The notes: a model not told the origin generated them from the sequence alone. A DNA stretch of 64,000 bases from Schistocephalus solidus (GCA_017591395.1 WEDG01000713.1:124001-188000); one strand, 5' to 3'. Shown: positions 35,303 through 47,699, counted from the stretch's first letter. Made by a program: numbers and translations.

Positions 35303-38040
35303 GCGCGAAGTACAAACACACAGGAAAGAAAAGCCAATTTTCTAGATTTTTTAGCATACTCTTGTTTCTCATGTTTACAGTCTACAAACACTCCCAACTG
35401 GCATACCGCTCTGTTAAGCAGGGGGCCATTTTCTGACGATCACATTAAGATCCGAACCAAACCTTTTCTAAGAAGTTAAAAATGAACATCATTTTTATGC
35501 GGTAATCTGCAGTCGAATCCTCGAGCAACCATTCTCAGCGTTTTTGGCCTAGATACAAATGCTTATATGAAAACACGTTCTGGTTATTAGTACATGCTGA
35601 TATAGAGTCCTTCCACAGAGAATTCGGCAGCAAGATTTTACAATGGTTGTACAGAGTTCTTGCAATTTCTTACGTATGAACTAACATTTTGAACTCATAC
35701 ATACGCGCTGTTGTGCTGTAATTTAGACGTGCGTATTTTTATGACAACAAGCTAAACGTATATGAATGTTAACAAAAAGTAAACTACCTATATTATCAGA
35801 CCTGAAATCTTTCAGTATCCTTTTGTACCCGGTGGCGTACCATTTTCCACGGCTTTTGTCTGCCGTAGGCCAGACCCGGTAATCTGTGAATCGGGTGGTA
35901 AATGTAGCCTAAAATACTTTCACTTTTAAGGTTAGACAAGGTGCTAAATTTTCAGTATACTCTGCAGCCTGCAGCCAACCTTTTACAAAACCAATAGGAT
36001 AGAATTTCGCTCTTGTGTTTGTTTTGACCTATAATTAACGTTTCTCTAACTTCGTTATTAAGCACTGCTAGAGGTTCTCAATATGTTTAACCAAAACAAC
36101 AACCATGTTTTTTTCACAAGGCTAATATTTTACGGGATCTAGGATTTCCCTTACATTTTTCAGTAGGTAATTTTTAACCTCCGATTGGAGGGCATAGTGT
36201 CTTAGTTGCTTTTTCCGAAACGCATTTGAAAGTTGAAAGGCCTTATCCATGAGGATTTCATTTTGAGTATTTTTGACTTAAAAAAACCTTTCCATGTACA
36301 ACACTTACTTTAGGTAGCTCATTTGTCTTATTGTGGGTTAATTGTGTTTGTGCTATATCCCATTATTTTGTAAGCAATTCGATACCCATTTCGGGCTGAA
36401 TTTACCCTAAGAAGGTTTCTGTCGATAGCATCATAATTCGTAGTGCTCCAAGGGTGAGACGTCAAAACTAGTCCACCAGTTTTCTCTTTTACTGCAACGT
36501 AAGCCATCAATTACGATTAAATTATTCATAAATGAATTGTTATTGCATTGATTATGGGCATCTATCTCCTTTTACATGAATTCTATACACGGAAAAGTTT
36601 TAATTAGTGTACTTAGTGTAATGGAAAACATTGAACTTAAGGTCATTTAGGCATGCGCTTAGCCGTTAAGTTTAAGGTGTTACCCAGTCATCCATTAACT
36701 CGTAGACTAGAAACTGTGTTAGAGCAATTCCGAGGTAGCCATGACCCTACAATCCCCATGGAAAACAAATATTTTATATGGTAGAAAACACATGAACCTC
36801 TAATTCTGGCTGTATATAACGGTGGTTTCTTACAATTTGCTAGATGTTGGTAAAGTCTTTTCGTTTTATCATACTTTTATTTTGTCATTTAAAGGCTGCA
36901 GGTTTTAGCATATAGGTTAATTCCTGGAGACCGTTTCTCAATGCTCTCATTCCCTAAACCTCGGTTGGTTAGACTATTGAGACAGAATGACACACTTCCT
37001 AATGAACCTTGCGCCGAAGTTTAAGTCTTATATGATACATGTTGGCGCTAACCCACTATGCACATAACAAGGGAATTTGGAGGACACTCCCGGTTAAAAT
37101 ATGTTTCTTTAAAGTATATGAACATAAGACCTTGAGGTTAAGCCTAGGCTCCGCAGTCAGCATCCTTGTGTCAGATGGTTCGATGACCCTAAAGATAAAA
37201 TGTGATTTTCAACTTCCACCGTGCATGCAAATTTTATTTTGATGGTATTCTAATTCACTCCACAAGTATTTGACCAATTATTGTTCCCTTTAGTCTGAAG
37301 ACTGTCTAATTAAACTGAATTTGACTTCTAGCTATAGTGCTGACATATATATGAATGCTGGAGCAATAAACCCTTGATAGCTAAGGTTATTTTCCTTTGT
37401 TAGTTTAACCCCGACTAAGTGGCGCAATTTTTCACATGAAGCCGGCCTCTCTTCTGACATTACTGCGAAAGAACAGCACTGCTCTCTGCTACATATAAAT
37501 CTATAACTATGTTGCTCACCATTTTCTGCATGTATGACTTAAAAGCACGCATTGATTTCCTTCAGCTAATCAACATGACTAAACCTCCAGTTCCGTTCCG
37601 GATTCGGCATATCATATAGCAAATAATTGCATGCTATGTCCTGCCGAAACCTGTGAGACATGAGACAGTCAGTATGTATTCAGAAAGTCACAGTGACGGC
37701 CTTCTTAGTCGAATTGGTGCGTCAACTGCAACCTCAGTGATCTTACGCGAGTGGGCTTATCGTATCAATTATAATTTTGTGGATAGGTTGTGAGCCGAAA
37801 CCACATTTCACAGACGCAAAGCGCGATAGCTTTAATATGTCCAAAAGATGTGTTTATCCTTCATTGTGTAAGGAATGGACTTAGACACATAGGACGCTTC
37901 AGTTCCCCATTATTCTGAACATCTTACAGTACATACTACCAGCAGCAGACAATAAGGGTCAATAGTCTGCAGCCCCTCGAATGAAGGCACCCTGTGAAAT
38001 GTCAATTATAAACCTTCGTGTAATGTAAGTTCTAGGATTT
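35303..38040. other. Gene-free AT-rich DNA
   Basis: No supported feature. Confidence 0.5.
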
Positions 38041-38059
38041 AGAATTATGAATTCAGCGA

Positions 38060-38770
38060 GAGCTTCCCTACGGCGAGTCAGGCATTGTATTGGGGTCAGT
38101 AGTGTCGAAAACTGGTATAATGTCTTCATTACTAGAAACTATGGCAGTATCGTTGCTAGTTGGCAAGAATTGGGCCCAAAGTTTATCCAAAGATGGGTTG
38201 AAAGCATGTAAATTTCTTGATGTCTCTGAGCCCCGTCGAGGTGCACAAGTATTTGTCTTTAAATATGTCTGAACAGTTTGCTTCTGACAGGAATGCGCAT
38301 TCCGTTCGAACGTCAAGAACGATGGTCTCCACCGTGTTTACCACAGTGTGGTGGGCGCAAAGCGGTGACTCGCGCGTGAATAAGTTCCTTATAATAGCAG
38401 ACTTATACAGTATTTTGCGCACCCTCTCATCCCCGACTCTTCTGGGCCTGGTGGCACGACTGAGTCTGGACGATCGGAGGCGGAACTGGGTGTGGTGACT
38501 GACAGAGCTTAAAAGTCGTAATCACGTGTTGCACACCATCTGTACCCCTCTCATGACACAATGGTTTTTCAAAAAAACGGTGGCTGGGATCTTACATGCG
38601 TGAGATTGCTACGTAGGCCACTTTGGGAAGGAACCATAACAGTCTTTATTATCCGTCCTGAGAGATCCAATTTACCCTGTCAGTCGGCAGCTTTCCAAGC
38701 CACGATCTTTGTTGCATCGCAATCTATCAAAAGCGTCTACGTGTGCCACATATGACTTGGTTAAGCGCCA
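38060..38770. other. GC-richer block with long overlapping ORFs on both strands
   Basis: Composition is higher in G and C than the neighbours. Frames are open on the minus strand (38068-38316 and 38183-38422) and on the plus strand (38217-38498 and 38561-38755), none with a motif I recognise. The minus frames are rich in T, S and D rather than the usual AT-rich residues, and could be the remains of a coding element. Unidentified. Confidence 0.25.
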
Positions 38771-39825
38771 AGTTGCAACAAGAACACGCTTCTCACTTAT
38801 GTTAGAGGTGCCTGTCCTGCAATTATGATGAGTGATGTGGGTGCATCTGGTGGGACATTGGGATTGGTTTGGTTTGGTTTGGCTTGGTGTGGTAATGGAG
38901 TTTAGGCTGTGATGGTTTATCGCAGCTTTTCACGGAGGCAAATATGGAAGGAGCAGCTAAAGGTGCGTATATCATGCAAAGCTGCAGGGTCTTGGAGGCA
39001 CATAGCACTTCACTAGCGTCAGAAGTATTTACTTCGGGATAACTGCTCAAGGTTTCCATAAAATAACTGTACTATGCAAAAGTTATCATTTAAACAACCT
39101 GTGTCTAAAGATACGATTAGCCATTTCGAGAACGGATACATTTATTTTCGACAACTAATCCTTCTCCTTAGTTATGGCTCTCAGAATTATTGTTTTCTGA
39201 GTTGAGATATCAATCCGTTATTCGATCCTCTGCCGTCATAACTGGGAAACGTTTCGCGCAACTCAGGGGTATTTGCTAGGTTAATTTTGCAGGATTTTTT
39301 TGCCATTTCGTGCTTTGATACTCAGAGAAACCACTTTCTTTTTTTACTTTTGAAATAAAGGAATGTTGTAACATCTACACTTCTGGGTGACCACTGTAAC
39401 GACAGTTGCGGAAGACATCTCCTTACAAGCTGCAGAGCTTATTTTTAGAGCCATTCAGAAAATATATCTTGTCCACCAATTAAGCATGTTTAAGTTTTTG
39501 TCCTTATTTGTCATGGGAGGAGTGTTCCGTTAGAAACCAAAACGAAAAAATTCTTGCAGTCAACTCCATTACGCAGCAATAATAATAGCGTAAAGCAGAG
39601 GATAAATAATGATTAGAATATGCACGCAATATCGGACGAAATGAGACGTCATTGAATAACTGGACACAAAATCAAGACTACTTATGGCTGCTTGGAAAGC
39701 GATAGGAGACGGGTGCTGTAATTTTTAGCTTATTTTCCATGAACAATCATTGCTATACCTGGCCAGCTTCATTAGTTTTCTCCAGCTCCATGGGAACTTG
39801 GGTAATCCCAATAACGGAAGACAAA
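38771..39825. other. Gene-free DNA
   Basis: Only a short tandem ggtttggttt/ggcttggtgt run at 38863-38890 was noticed. Confidence 0.4.
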
Positions 39826-39831
39826 GTTTAG

Positions 39832-39995
39832 ACCCGTGGCTCAAGTGGTACAGCCTTTGACTTAAAGCAACAATGTCTGAATGAGCAAAGGTTAAAGGTC
39901 TCGTCGTCCTGAGTTGTGGTGAGGTTATAAATGGCTGACAACAGTAACTAAACTAGGAATGATTATTTCAGAATTTTCCTTTGCCCCACTTGTAA
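39832..39995 (+). repeat. tRNA-derived SINE, diverged copy
   Basis: The head reads gacccgtggctcaagtgg (A-box-like), followed about 45 bases on by a weak B-box region. The body aaatggctgacaacagtaac then runs on to a cagaattttcctttgcc segment, which aligns with ggctggctgatgaccgctaa and ccagtttcccttgtc of the 26.3 kb copy. It is older and more diverged than the 58 kb copies. Confidence 0.6.
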
Positions 39996-40007
39996 AATTC
40001 TTGGTGG

Positions 40008-40225
40008 TCTCGGTGGGCCTCGAGTCCAAGACAGCAATGACAAGGTTCGAGTACATTCAAAACTCTTACCACCTGAGCTACGATGCTCATGGAAAGCCGT
40101 GAATTTAATCACATTTTGGTTAAGTTAACCGCTCAATATACTGAAACGTATGGACTCGACCAAATCTGACTGACCAAGTGGAAATTCCGAAGCGATCAAT
40201 TTAGATTCCACTAGATGACTATCAC
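40008..40225 (-). repeat. tRNA-headed dispersed repeat, copy 2
   Basis: Minus strand 40092-40020 holds an A-box-like tagctcaggtgg and, about 45 bases later, a B-box-like ggactcgaggccc. Upstream on the same strand (40225-40095) the sequence matches the 9.1-9.2 kb copy in a conserved series of short blocks. It lies immediately downstream of, and opposed to, the SINE at 39832. Confidence 0.55.
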
Positions 40226-40765
40226 ACCCTTACTACCATGGCCTCAAATCACAATAAGGTTGCCGAGTTTTTCACAGTTAGGTCCTACAGATTATTCAAA
40301 TTTATCATAAACACATAATTAATTGCAGTCTTCTTTTCTTTAACGGCAAAATATGTTGGTTTTGATTGCTTAATAATGAACGTCTTGTGTTTTAGAACAA
40401 AGCAAAAATCTTCACTTCTTCTCTTCAACACGGATAAATTGGCGAATTAAAGACGCATGCATCCTTAAATATTGTTTCCAAATTGGTCAGAAAAACGTTC
40501 ATGAAATGCACTTTCAGTTTTTACGATCTTAGGAGGGACAGTAAAGTAAATTAGCAGATCTATTTCCTCGACCGTATACACAATGAAAGGATATCAAAGG
40601 TAAAAGGAACCGGCCATGCTTTGCGGATGCAATGATGCGTCGCCTCCTACATAATGATGACTGTGATTAATACTGAATTCAGGGATGATAAATGAGCTAT
40701 CAAGTGTATCTTAAAACCTTTGATTAGTGAAGCGTTGAATATTTTGTAGCGTTTATCGTACGGAG
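40226..40765. other. Gene-free AT-rich DNA
   Basis: Nothing recognised. Confidence 0.4.
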
Positions 40766-40769
40766 GAAG

Positions 40770-41093
40770 ATGACTAAGCATAGGGGCGTGGCCAGTGGTA
40801 ACCTCAATTTAGTCTCAAGCTTGGACTGCGTAAACAGTATTCAAATGAATAAAAATAACAAAATTCTGGGCATGAAGTCTCGGAGAAGAAACACAATCGT
40901 AGCACTATCAAGAATGGGGCAGTTTGGTATGCCACTAAACGTCAGCCCTGATCTTGAAAATCGTATTAAGAGCTATATCACTTACCATTTCAAGACGGTT
41001 TCTGTATCAGCTTTTCAGAAGTTGGCAGTCTTGGTTGTGCCTGTCTCCGTGCTTCAGAAATCTGATATAACTTTTGCGAGTCTATTCACTTAA
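40770..41093 (+). CDS. Unassigned 107-codon ORF
   Basis: The frame contains LNVSPDLENRIKSYITYHF in its second half, followed by a hydrophobic LAVLVVPVSVL segment. The pattern of a DLxxRI helix followed by a hydrophobic stretch loosely recalls the C-linker of cyclic-nucleotide-gated channels, but the expected downstream cyclic-nucleotide-binding domain is not visible. Base composition is slightly less AT-rich than the flanks. I would not assign a function; a lone exon, a decayed element and chance all remain open. Confidence 0.15.
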   Translation: MTKHRGVASGNLNLVSSLDCVNSIQMNKNNKILGMKSRRRNTIVALSRMGQFGMPLNVSPDLENRIKSYITYHFKTVSVSAFQKLAVLVVPVSVLQKSDITFASLFT

Positions 41094-42230
41094 GTCAATA
41101 TCACTTTAACAGGACAACTTCAGAATTTTTAAAAACAGAAAGGTTTTGGTGAGGGTTTTCATAATGTGAATTGCTATGATTGAATTTTATTTTGAAACCA
41201 CTATGATGGCGGTAATCGTGAAGACAGTCTTGAGAAGGTAAAAATGTATTCGAGTGTCTACATCATAGCGGCCTGTTGAATTATTATATTTCAGAATTGT
41301 GATGTCAACTGCTGGGATCCCTGTTCGATGTCACGGCTCCAGAAGTGGGGAAGTCAAACGTTGAGTCTGCGCACACCCCTGTTTTCTGCAAAATTAAATA
41401 AATATGCGCATTTTTCAGTGGTTTGGTCTCCTAAGAAATTAATGCGCTTACGCATGCGGGATATCATTCAAAATTACGCTTTATAGGCTCAGCGCGAAAG
41501 CTGATATCAGTATTTGAGCCGCAATTTATCACGTTTAGTGGGATAGTCACGTAGTATTCAGAAACTGACAGCAAGTACCTAGTACTATGCGCATGCTGCT
41601 TAATTTAACACATTGGCAGCACGGATATTAGCATGTACCTCTGCTGTCAGTATGATGGATCATCTAACACGGATATATGTGTTTTCGAAATTTCCCACTA
41701 ATGTTCGTTCATCTATTCATTAAGCTTTGGTTCATATCGGTGATTAGCCGAGGAACAATGCACCATATAGGCAACCGTGATTACCACTATCGTCATCCTC
41801 GTTAATTTGCCTGCTCTGAAGCATGTCTTAATAGAACTTAAGAAGGCCCCTCGTAAGTTAACTGGGCCCCTTATACAGAAGGTTGAAGCGTATCGGACGG
41901 TTGTGAGCATGCGGACTGGAATTGACATACGGCGATGGAAGAAGCTAACGTATACATTTGGTTCTACCTTATGACTATTTATCTGACCAGATTGTAAGTT
42001 GAGTAGGCGTCAACGAGAATGCTTTTGATTGGTCAGTTTTGGGCGGAAACGACGCATGAGTGCCCCATAGGGAACATCTGATAACTGTCAGTACACAAGC
42101 AAGTGAACAAGTCAAACCTTTTGAGTACTAAACCCACTAGAGCTAATTGGGATGGTGTACTCAAAAGAAAACAGTGGGATTCGTATGGGGGACTGAATTG
42201 CCTAAAATTATCCAGTGTGGGTGTGGAGAC
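41094..42230. other. Unassigned sequence
   Basis: Short frames overlap on both strands at 41713-41974; the plus one has a basic region (RKLTGPLIQKVEAYR) but no known motif. Nothing else recognised. Confidence 0.35.
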
Positions 42231-42235
42231 GTTTG

Positions 42236-42490
42236 TTGCCAGAAGAAGATGCGATAGCTGGAACAAGAAGTTTATTGGTCGGAAATTTCAGATTCTCACA
42301 TGAACCCATCATCAGAGACCGTTTCATATAAGGGTATTAGCTGCATGTATAGTACGTTGTAGCCCTGTGACCACATACAAGCGCACCTTCTCCTTCTAAA
42401 TTGCTTCCTGGAACTCTCGTGTTCACTTCCATCATCATTTGACACCATTTGTACAGCCATCGTGGCTACTCGAATAGCCATCACCAATGC
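42236..42490 (-). mobile_element. Fragment of a Penelope-like element 3' end
   Basis: On the minus strand this aligns with the 3' untranslated end of the PLE at 49.5 kb: a gtggtcacaggg/gtgatcacatgg block, then tctctgatgatgggttc versus tctctgataatgggttc, gagaatctga in both, and an aataaac...gttcca...gca/gcttcttcttct tail shared with both other PLEs in this window. No endonuclease or reverse transcriptase motif is left in it. It is a 3' scrap of the same sub-family as the 49.5-53.2 kb element, lying in the same orientation 7 kb away. Confidence 0.65.
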
Positions 42491-43355
42491 CTTGACGAGA
42501 ATCTTAGACTTTGTTGTGTCCCGAGTGACTCAGATGCAATCTGGAATCAAGGACAGTGGTGGTTTTGGCTAAAAATTTACTAAAGACTTATCTGGAAAAC
42601 GCATAATTTGAAAGCTTGTTTGTTTCGTTGTTTTTTTAGCACTAACTGGGTAATTATAGTCTTTACGCATCACCGGATTTTCCATCTATGGAATTATCCA
42701 AAGGGCTGCTAGGAAGTTCCTGAAATCCATCAAATTCTAACCGATCAGAGCGTTAAGAGTCAGTCTTTTTCCACAAAACCCGTGGGTTCATGATGTCAGG
42801 ATGTAGACGACAAGTAGGTTTTACGAGATTGAAGCTTCAATTGTTTTGAGAGTAAAGGCATTTAATGGCATTCAAAAGGCATTAAAAATCCTTCGAGTAG
42901 ATGCCCCGATCTATGGTAGTCGATGGTATTGACTCCCCAGTTGGGCACTTGGTGACAACTACAAGTAGCTAGCATTTACCAAAGGGCATGAATTGTCTCT
43001 TCCGATGCTTTTTATATCACTCAAGTGCGGCAATAGGAGGTATGCCTTGCGTTATCTCGCCCCATGTTTATCTACCACCATAAGAGAAAAAAGCAAGAAT
43101 TCGATCCTTAACTTTTAAGTTATTACATATGCTCGTGGACATGGCATTGCCTAAAACTTTGCCGGTTGGAGACCTCAGCTACACTAGCGTGATTTTAAAT
43201 TAACGGAGGAGGGGTAGTTTACCTGACTGCCTGAAAGTTACACTTTCTTATCTTCATCACCTACGATGGGTGTCGGTGCGTTTAAATATTTTTTATTAAT
43301 GTGATACAGTGATCTTCAACTGAGGAATCAAATTAGAGGAAGCTGAGATAATTCT
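42491..43355. other. Gene-free DNA
   Basis: Nothing recognised. Confidence 0.4.
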
Positions 43356-43359
43356 CGAC

Positions 43360-43440
43360 GGCCCGCATCCAAAGCTCAGGTCTGACAAGTAGAAGGTTCG
43401 GGTATGGCTTGCTGATTTTGACAAAAAACAAAACTAGCTC
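43360..43440 (+). repeat. Possible SINE relic
   Basis: The string ggttcgggtatggcttgctga resembles the head-body junction of the SINE family (gggtatggctggctgatga at 26.4 kb), preceded by a weak tRNA-like segment. Only this short core matches. Confidence 0.35.
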
Positions 43441-45340
43441 ATCTAGACTACAACGTCTTTTTCAGTACCACTTTCCAAAGGAATGTTCTTATTGGCTATA
43501 AATTTGACCCATGATAAGGATGGAGAGTGTACTTTACTCCCGGTGAACATATGTATCCTTAATATTAATTAATGCGACGTGGTTCCGTGACATAAGTGAC
43601 AGCGTGTTAACCGATTGACCTCGATCTCAGTATCCAGTGTGCCTGACCTGGAGTTGGTAGATGACTGGCTAATTAAGACAAATAACCTAGAAGTGCTCCT
43701 CCTAGTCTTTCTCCACATTACCGGTAATTATCATTGACTTACTGGTTTTTTTTCGACAGCATACTTCAAAGTTCCTCACAGCAGATTGAGAGTTCTAACA
43801 GCTACCACCTATCTTCTCTGAATTTATTATCAGTACCGTTTTCATTATACATTCCTTCCATCTTGATTTGTTAATCTATTTCTCATAGGACAGTCAATGT
43901 GTGAGACAGTGAAGACGAAATAAGCAAATCAAGGTTAAATCGAATAGTTGTCTCTCCCGCTGGCATCACTGGTAATCTATATGCTTTGCACATGCTCCCA
44001 GTGTGCAAAGTAATCACCAGTCCCTTAAAGTAAGATATCGATTTGGCTAATTTTATCTCAAAAACAAAAATGGACACTTTCGGTGAGCGTATCTTTTTCC
44101 GACGGAAAAAAGACTGGGTGAGTAGACTGCCTAGGAATGAAAAAGGTAGGTAGAACAGAGGTGGCTGCATCGAGTCACTAAGGCTGTGTGCAATAACTGT
44201 GCAATCCACCACTTTCATTGGATATAATGGTGGATTTTAATAATTTCCATCTAAGAGGCGGCAAGTTTGAACTGAAATGTAGATGTTCGGATGATAATGA
44301 TTCAATGGGCATTGTCCCTGTAGTTACCTGGATGGACTTACTATTTCGGAATTGATCTTGACATCAAGCTCTTTTACTTTCACCTATTCAAGGTAAGTTT
44401 TTTAAATATCCTTTGATGATGTTAAGCTTACGTGAACAGATTTCTTCACTTAATCATCATGGTCTAAGATAAAAATTTATGTTTCTTAATCACTGACTAT
44501 TCCGATATTCCGTAAATGTGTAAAACAAAGTGCTGCGATTCCATCTTACATTAATCATACAAACAATCTAAATTACTTCCTGCTCCGTCCAAAGTTGCAC
44601 GTTTGCTAGAGATCAGGTTTTCTTTAATGGCGAATTATGGTACCAGCAATCAAATTCAAGATAGAGGCAAAAAAATCAAATTACGGAAACTGCTCCCGAA
44701 CAAAAAGCTTCATAATTATATTCGAGTTTTTAGACTATAGTGGGGGCTAAACAGCAAATGCATCTTGAAAACACTAATGGCAAGGTGAAGGCAAGCTCCA
44801 TGAAGCAGTTCCGAAGACGCAGAGGCGATTGGTTTTCTTCCAATGATCTTCCCTCCTTCCTCGTTGGCGGTTGTTTTAATGTCTTTTCATATGTCAGCTG
44901 CGTGTTTCGATGATTGCGAAGGGGATGCATCATTTGACAGTGCAATCATAGTATGCAATACGTGGGAATTTCAATCAGAGTTGTGCGCATCATACTCCTA
45001 GGAGTCCGATTCTTTGCTCATCCGCATCTCATGAACTGTTAACCGAAAGGTTGGAACGTGTTTTAGATTTGAAAAGTTTATTAAAGTAAATTTGTTATAT
45101 CTGCTATCGTACATCATAATTTCCAACTATTTCAGAAATGGTAAGATGCCGACTTTTTAGCGAGTTTATGTCTAGTAAACTACAAAAAATAACGTTTAAG
45201 AACTATTATTTAAGTAGTTTCTATTTTCCGTTGCTTTTTAGAGACTCCTTTTAAGTAGAAATATAGTTAATATGAAACTTTAAAAAGGATAATCAATAAC
45301 TCAAACCACATCTATGTACATTTATTCCTTTACCTGCTGC
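43441..45340. other. Gene-free DNA
   Basis: No supported gene. A further faint SINE-like string (agatgactggctaa) occurs at 43661, too short to call. Confidence 0.4.
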
Positions 45341-45344
45341 TGTT

Positions 45345-45750
45345 GTGCAGAATAATTTGGTCGCAAAAACCAACCTTAGTCCAAAGAAATAGAAAAAAAT
45401 ACCTTCTGGTATGATTAGAAAGGACTCAATAAAGAAAGTAAGCAGCTCTATTCTCATGCATATGGTAGACAGAGGCCACCGGGTAGAAACGCGAGAGGCC
45501 TTCTGTTTGGTTTACAACGTCCACTTAACCCATTCAAAATTCAGTGGATAGCGTTTGTGGGTCACGAAAAAGGCGACTGCAATCAGATTATGCAAAGCGG
45601 TCCTGCGTGCGCAGGAGAGCTTCGTACAGGCTCCGCAGTTACCATAGCCCAAAGCTACTGATTCGGCCACCCACATATAATATGCTTTCCCAGTGGCGAT
45701 CATCGGTTTTGAGGCTGATCAGAAGACCCACCCCCCCCCCACAGTAACAG
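45345..45750 (-). repeat. Dispersed repeat T, copy 2
   Basis: Reverse-complement copy of 21215-21600. It starts next to a C10 run (45731-45740), and the minus-strand frame 45703-45512 covers the 5' half of the repeat. Matching blocks are listed under copy 1. This copy keeps a longer open frame than copy 1, but nothing in the protein is recognisable. Confidence 0.6.
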
Positions 45751-46184
45751 CATGATTTTTTCTAATAGACCGCATATTTTAATTATTTATATAGCTAACA
45801 TAAATGAACAGGGCTGAAGGGAATTTATTGAAGGTCGAGATATACTCAGTAAATTGTCTTTTGAATACACAAAAGTATTTATTCTTCCGTACATTCGGCA
45901 GCACGTTACATCCTCATCAAATTTTAAACTTGAAAATGATACGTTTCGGTTCAAAAATACCTTTTATAATTTTTTAAATAATTTGAATTCCGACATGCCA
46001 TTGCACTTGCATTCACTGTTTCCAGACCACCTTGTGCATACATCCCATTTAAGGAAAATCATTAATTTCTCGATGTTATTAGGAACATATCCTAAAGTGC
46101 CCATAAAATATCATGATATATCTCGGCCATGCTGTACACTTTATAAGCTACATTAATAAATGGACGGATACGATGCTGTCTGAC
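45751..46184. other. AT-rich sequence with a 100-codon ORF
   Basis: The plus frame 45854-46156 reads through AT-rich sequence without a recognised motif. It lies just upstream of the SINE/non-LTR junction; membership of a mobile element is possible but not shown. Confidence 0.25.
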
Positions 46185-46335
46185 AATGGTATGTAGGCAC
46201 TCACCGACCGGTTATGGGACTCACGCGTTCGTTTTTGCTTTGGGGCTCACTCTAAAGCCCCGCCAGCAGCCGCACAGCGGCTAGGGATGAAGGCAGACTA
46301 ACATGACCGACACAGATAAGGGAGACTGGAATGGC
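46185..46335 (-). repeat. SINE body and tail
   Basis: The minus strand reads cattccagtctccc, then cggtcatgttagtctgcc, the block ggctgctggcggggctt, gtgagccccaaagc, and the tail cggtcggtgagtgcctac. Each block recurs in the SINE pieces at 58.6, 58.9 and 63.7 kb. The tRNA-like head is missing; instead the body runs straight into an inverted copy of itself. Confidence 0.7.
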
Positions 46336-46373
46336 TAGAATTGCCATTCCAGTCTCCCATGTCTGTCATGTTA
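46300..46373. repeat. Inverted repeat (SINE-body hairpin)
   Basis: The arms gggagactggaatggc (46320-46335) and its exact reverse complement (46343-46358) are separated by only seven bases. Similarity extends outward on both sides, with a few missing bases on the right, to about 46300 and 46373. The right arm therefore begins a second, opposite SINE body fragment that is cut off after about 30 bases. Confidence 0.85.
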
Positions 46374-47290
46374 TGATGCTTTCTGAATGGACATTTCACG
46401 GTCTTCAAAATCTCATAAGTAGAAACACATCCCGCAGTTTCAGATCCTCCTTAAAAACATCCGTGTATGGCTCTCCCGGCTTGGTTGCCTGTTGGCTCGA
46501 ACCCTATTTTACTTCCCGCACTCAATTCGTACAATCCGGCAAGCATAAATCTACGGTCCCTCCCAAAATCTGTGAATTTTTTCAAGGTGCTATTAAATCC
46601 TCTCACATTTTGTTGTTTCACACTGTAGACTTAATGTCGTCAAACGACTGTTTACATGTTAAATATGCTTAAGATATGGTTGTTTATCATCCTTTTGAAA
46701 ATCAGATGTATCTCCAGTTTCTGAAGGATGACCTGGACCACGTCTCATCGTGGTCGTTGTAAAATGGTCTTTTACTGAATAACCAGAAGTCAATCGAGTG
46801 TAGTTTCCAACTACGACTCCTTTTCAGTCCTGAATCCTCCGACTTTCTCTTTAATGAGATATCTTCTTTCCGGTGCTTTGGTGTTACTCTGAAATTTATT
46901 CCCTCCTTCTTCCTTCATATTGATAATCTTTTCAGTAAAATTCGTAAACGTCTTTATTGCATTTGACGTTTACGTTCCTATCAAACAGCGCGATGCCTTA
47001 TCTGCTGTAGCCGGCTGGTTTTCTGATGCAAATCTGAGCTTACTTCTGTCTAGTGTAACAGGGAATTTTTCAGTTATGAATGAATAGAAGCAGGATCATG
47101 TCAAAATAATTGTGCATTGTGCATAGACTCTCAGCTCTGTTGAACTTACCCGGGATGCGAAATGCATAACATCTACAGAAGCCTATTAAACTCTTTGGTA
47201 TCGATACTGCAGAAAAGAATAACTGAAGTACTTAACGCACGCCGGCATTCATCGCTACAGCCCCTTTTTATTTTTACCCTAAAAACTGAC
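46374..47290 (+). pseudogene. Decayed non-LTR retrotransposon reverse transcriptase
   Basis: The plus frame reads a thumb-proximal SRTQFVQSGKHKS (compare the R-T-Q-x-V-x-I-G segment before the SGVPQGS motif), a corrupted PQGS region ending LLFH, and VKYA followed by a stop then DMVVYHP, so the YADD catalytic motif has become YA-stop-D at 46664-46675. The frame then stays nearly open through DDLDHVSSWS, NGLLLNNQKSIEC, FGVTL and HIDNLFSKIRKRLYC, the normal order downstream of motif C in CR1/Jockey-group elements, and a possible 3' segment LLNSLVSILQKRI ends near 47270. At least three in-frame stops and a damaged active site make it dead. Clade assignment is tentative. Confidence 0.75.
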
Positions 47291-47695
47291 TAACTACGAT
47301 ATTTTTTTCCTTGATAGGATCATATGAGCCAATATGGTATGAATGTGTAGGTATTGCGAGTGTATTTAGATGGAAGAACTGGAATACGCAAGCAAGGTTC
47401 ATCCCTGTTATTATAGTTAATTTTATTACCACATACGAAGACATTTGTGCAGAAAACTATCCCCAGTTACAGTCACGCGCATTGGATTCACAAAATGTAG
47501 TATATTTACGAGGAAGAGTCGGGGAGATTATCGTGATTAGAATAAAAATTTAAAAAAAAGCCGTTTGATATCACAACGCTGCATCAGGTTAAGTTGATGG
47601 ACTCCCTCGTATGCTAAAAGTATTTTTGTGCAGGCGTATCAAAGACCGTAACCTTGTCTTTGGTCTCTTGCTCCTTTTCAAGGGCCTGAACTGAG
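47291..47695. other. Unassigned sequence between two non-LTR remnants
   Basis: The plus frame 47311-47553 has no motif. This stretch may belong to either flanking element. Confidence 0.3.
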
Positions 47696-47699
47696 CAAA

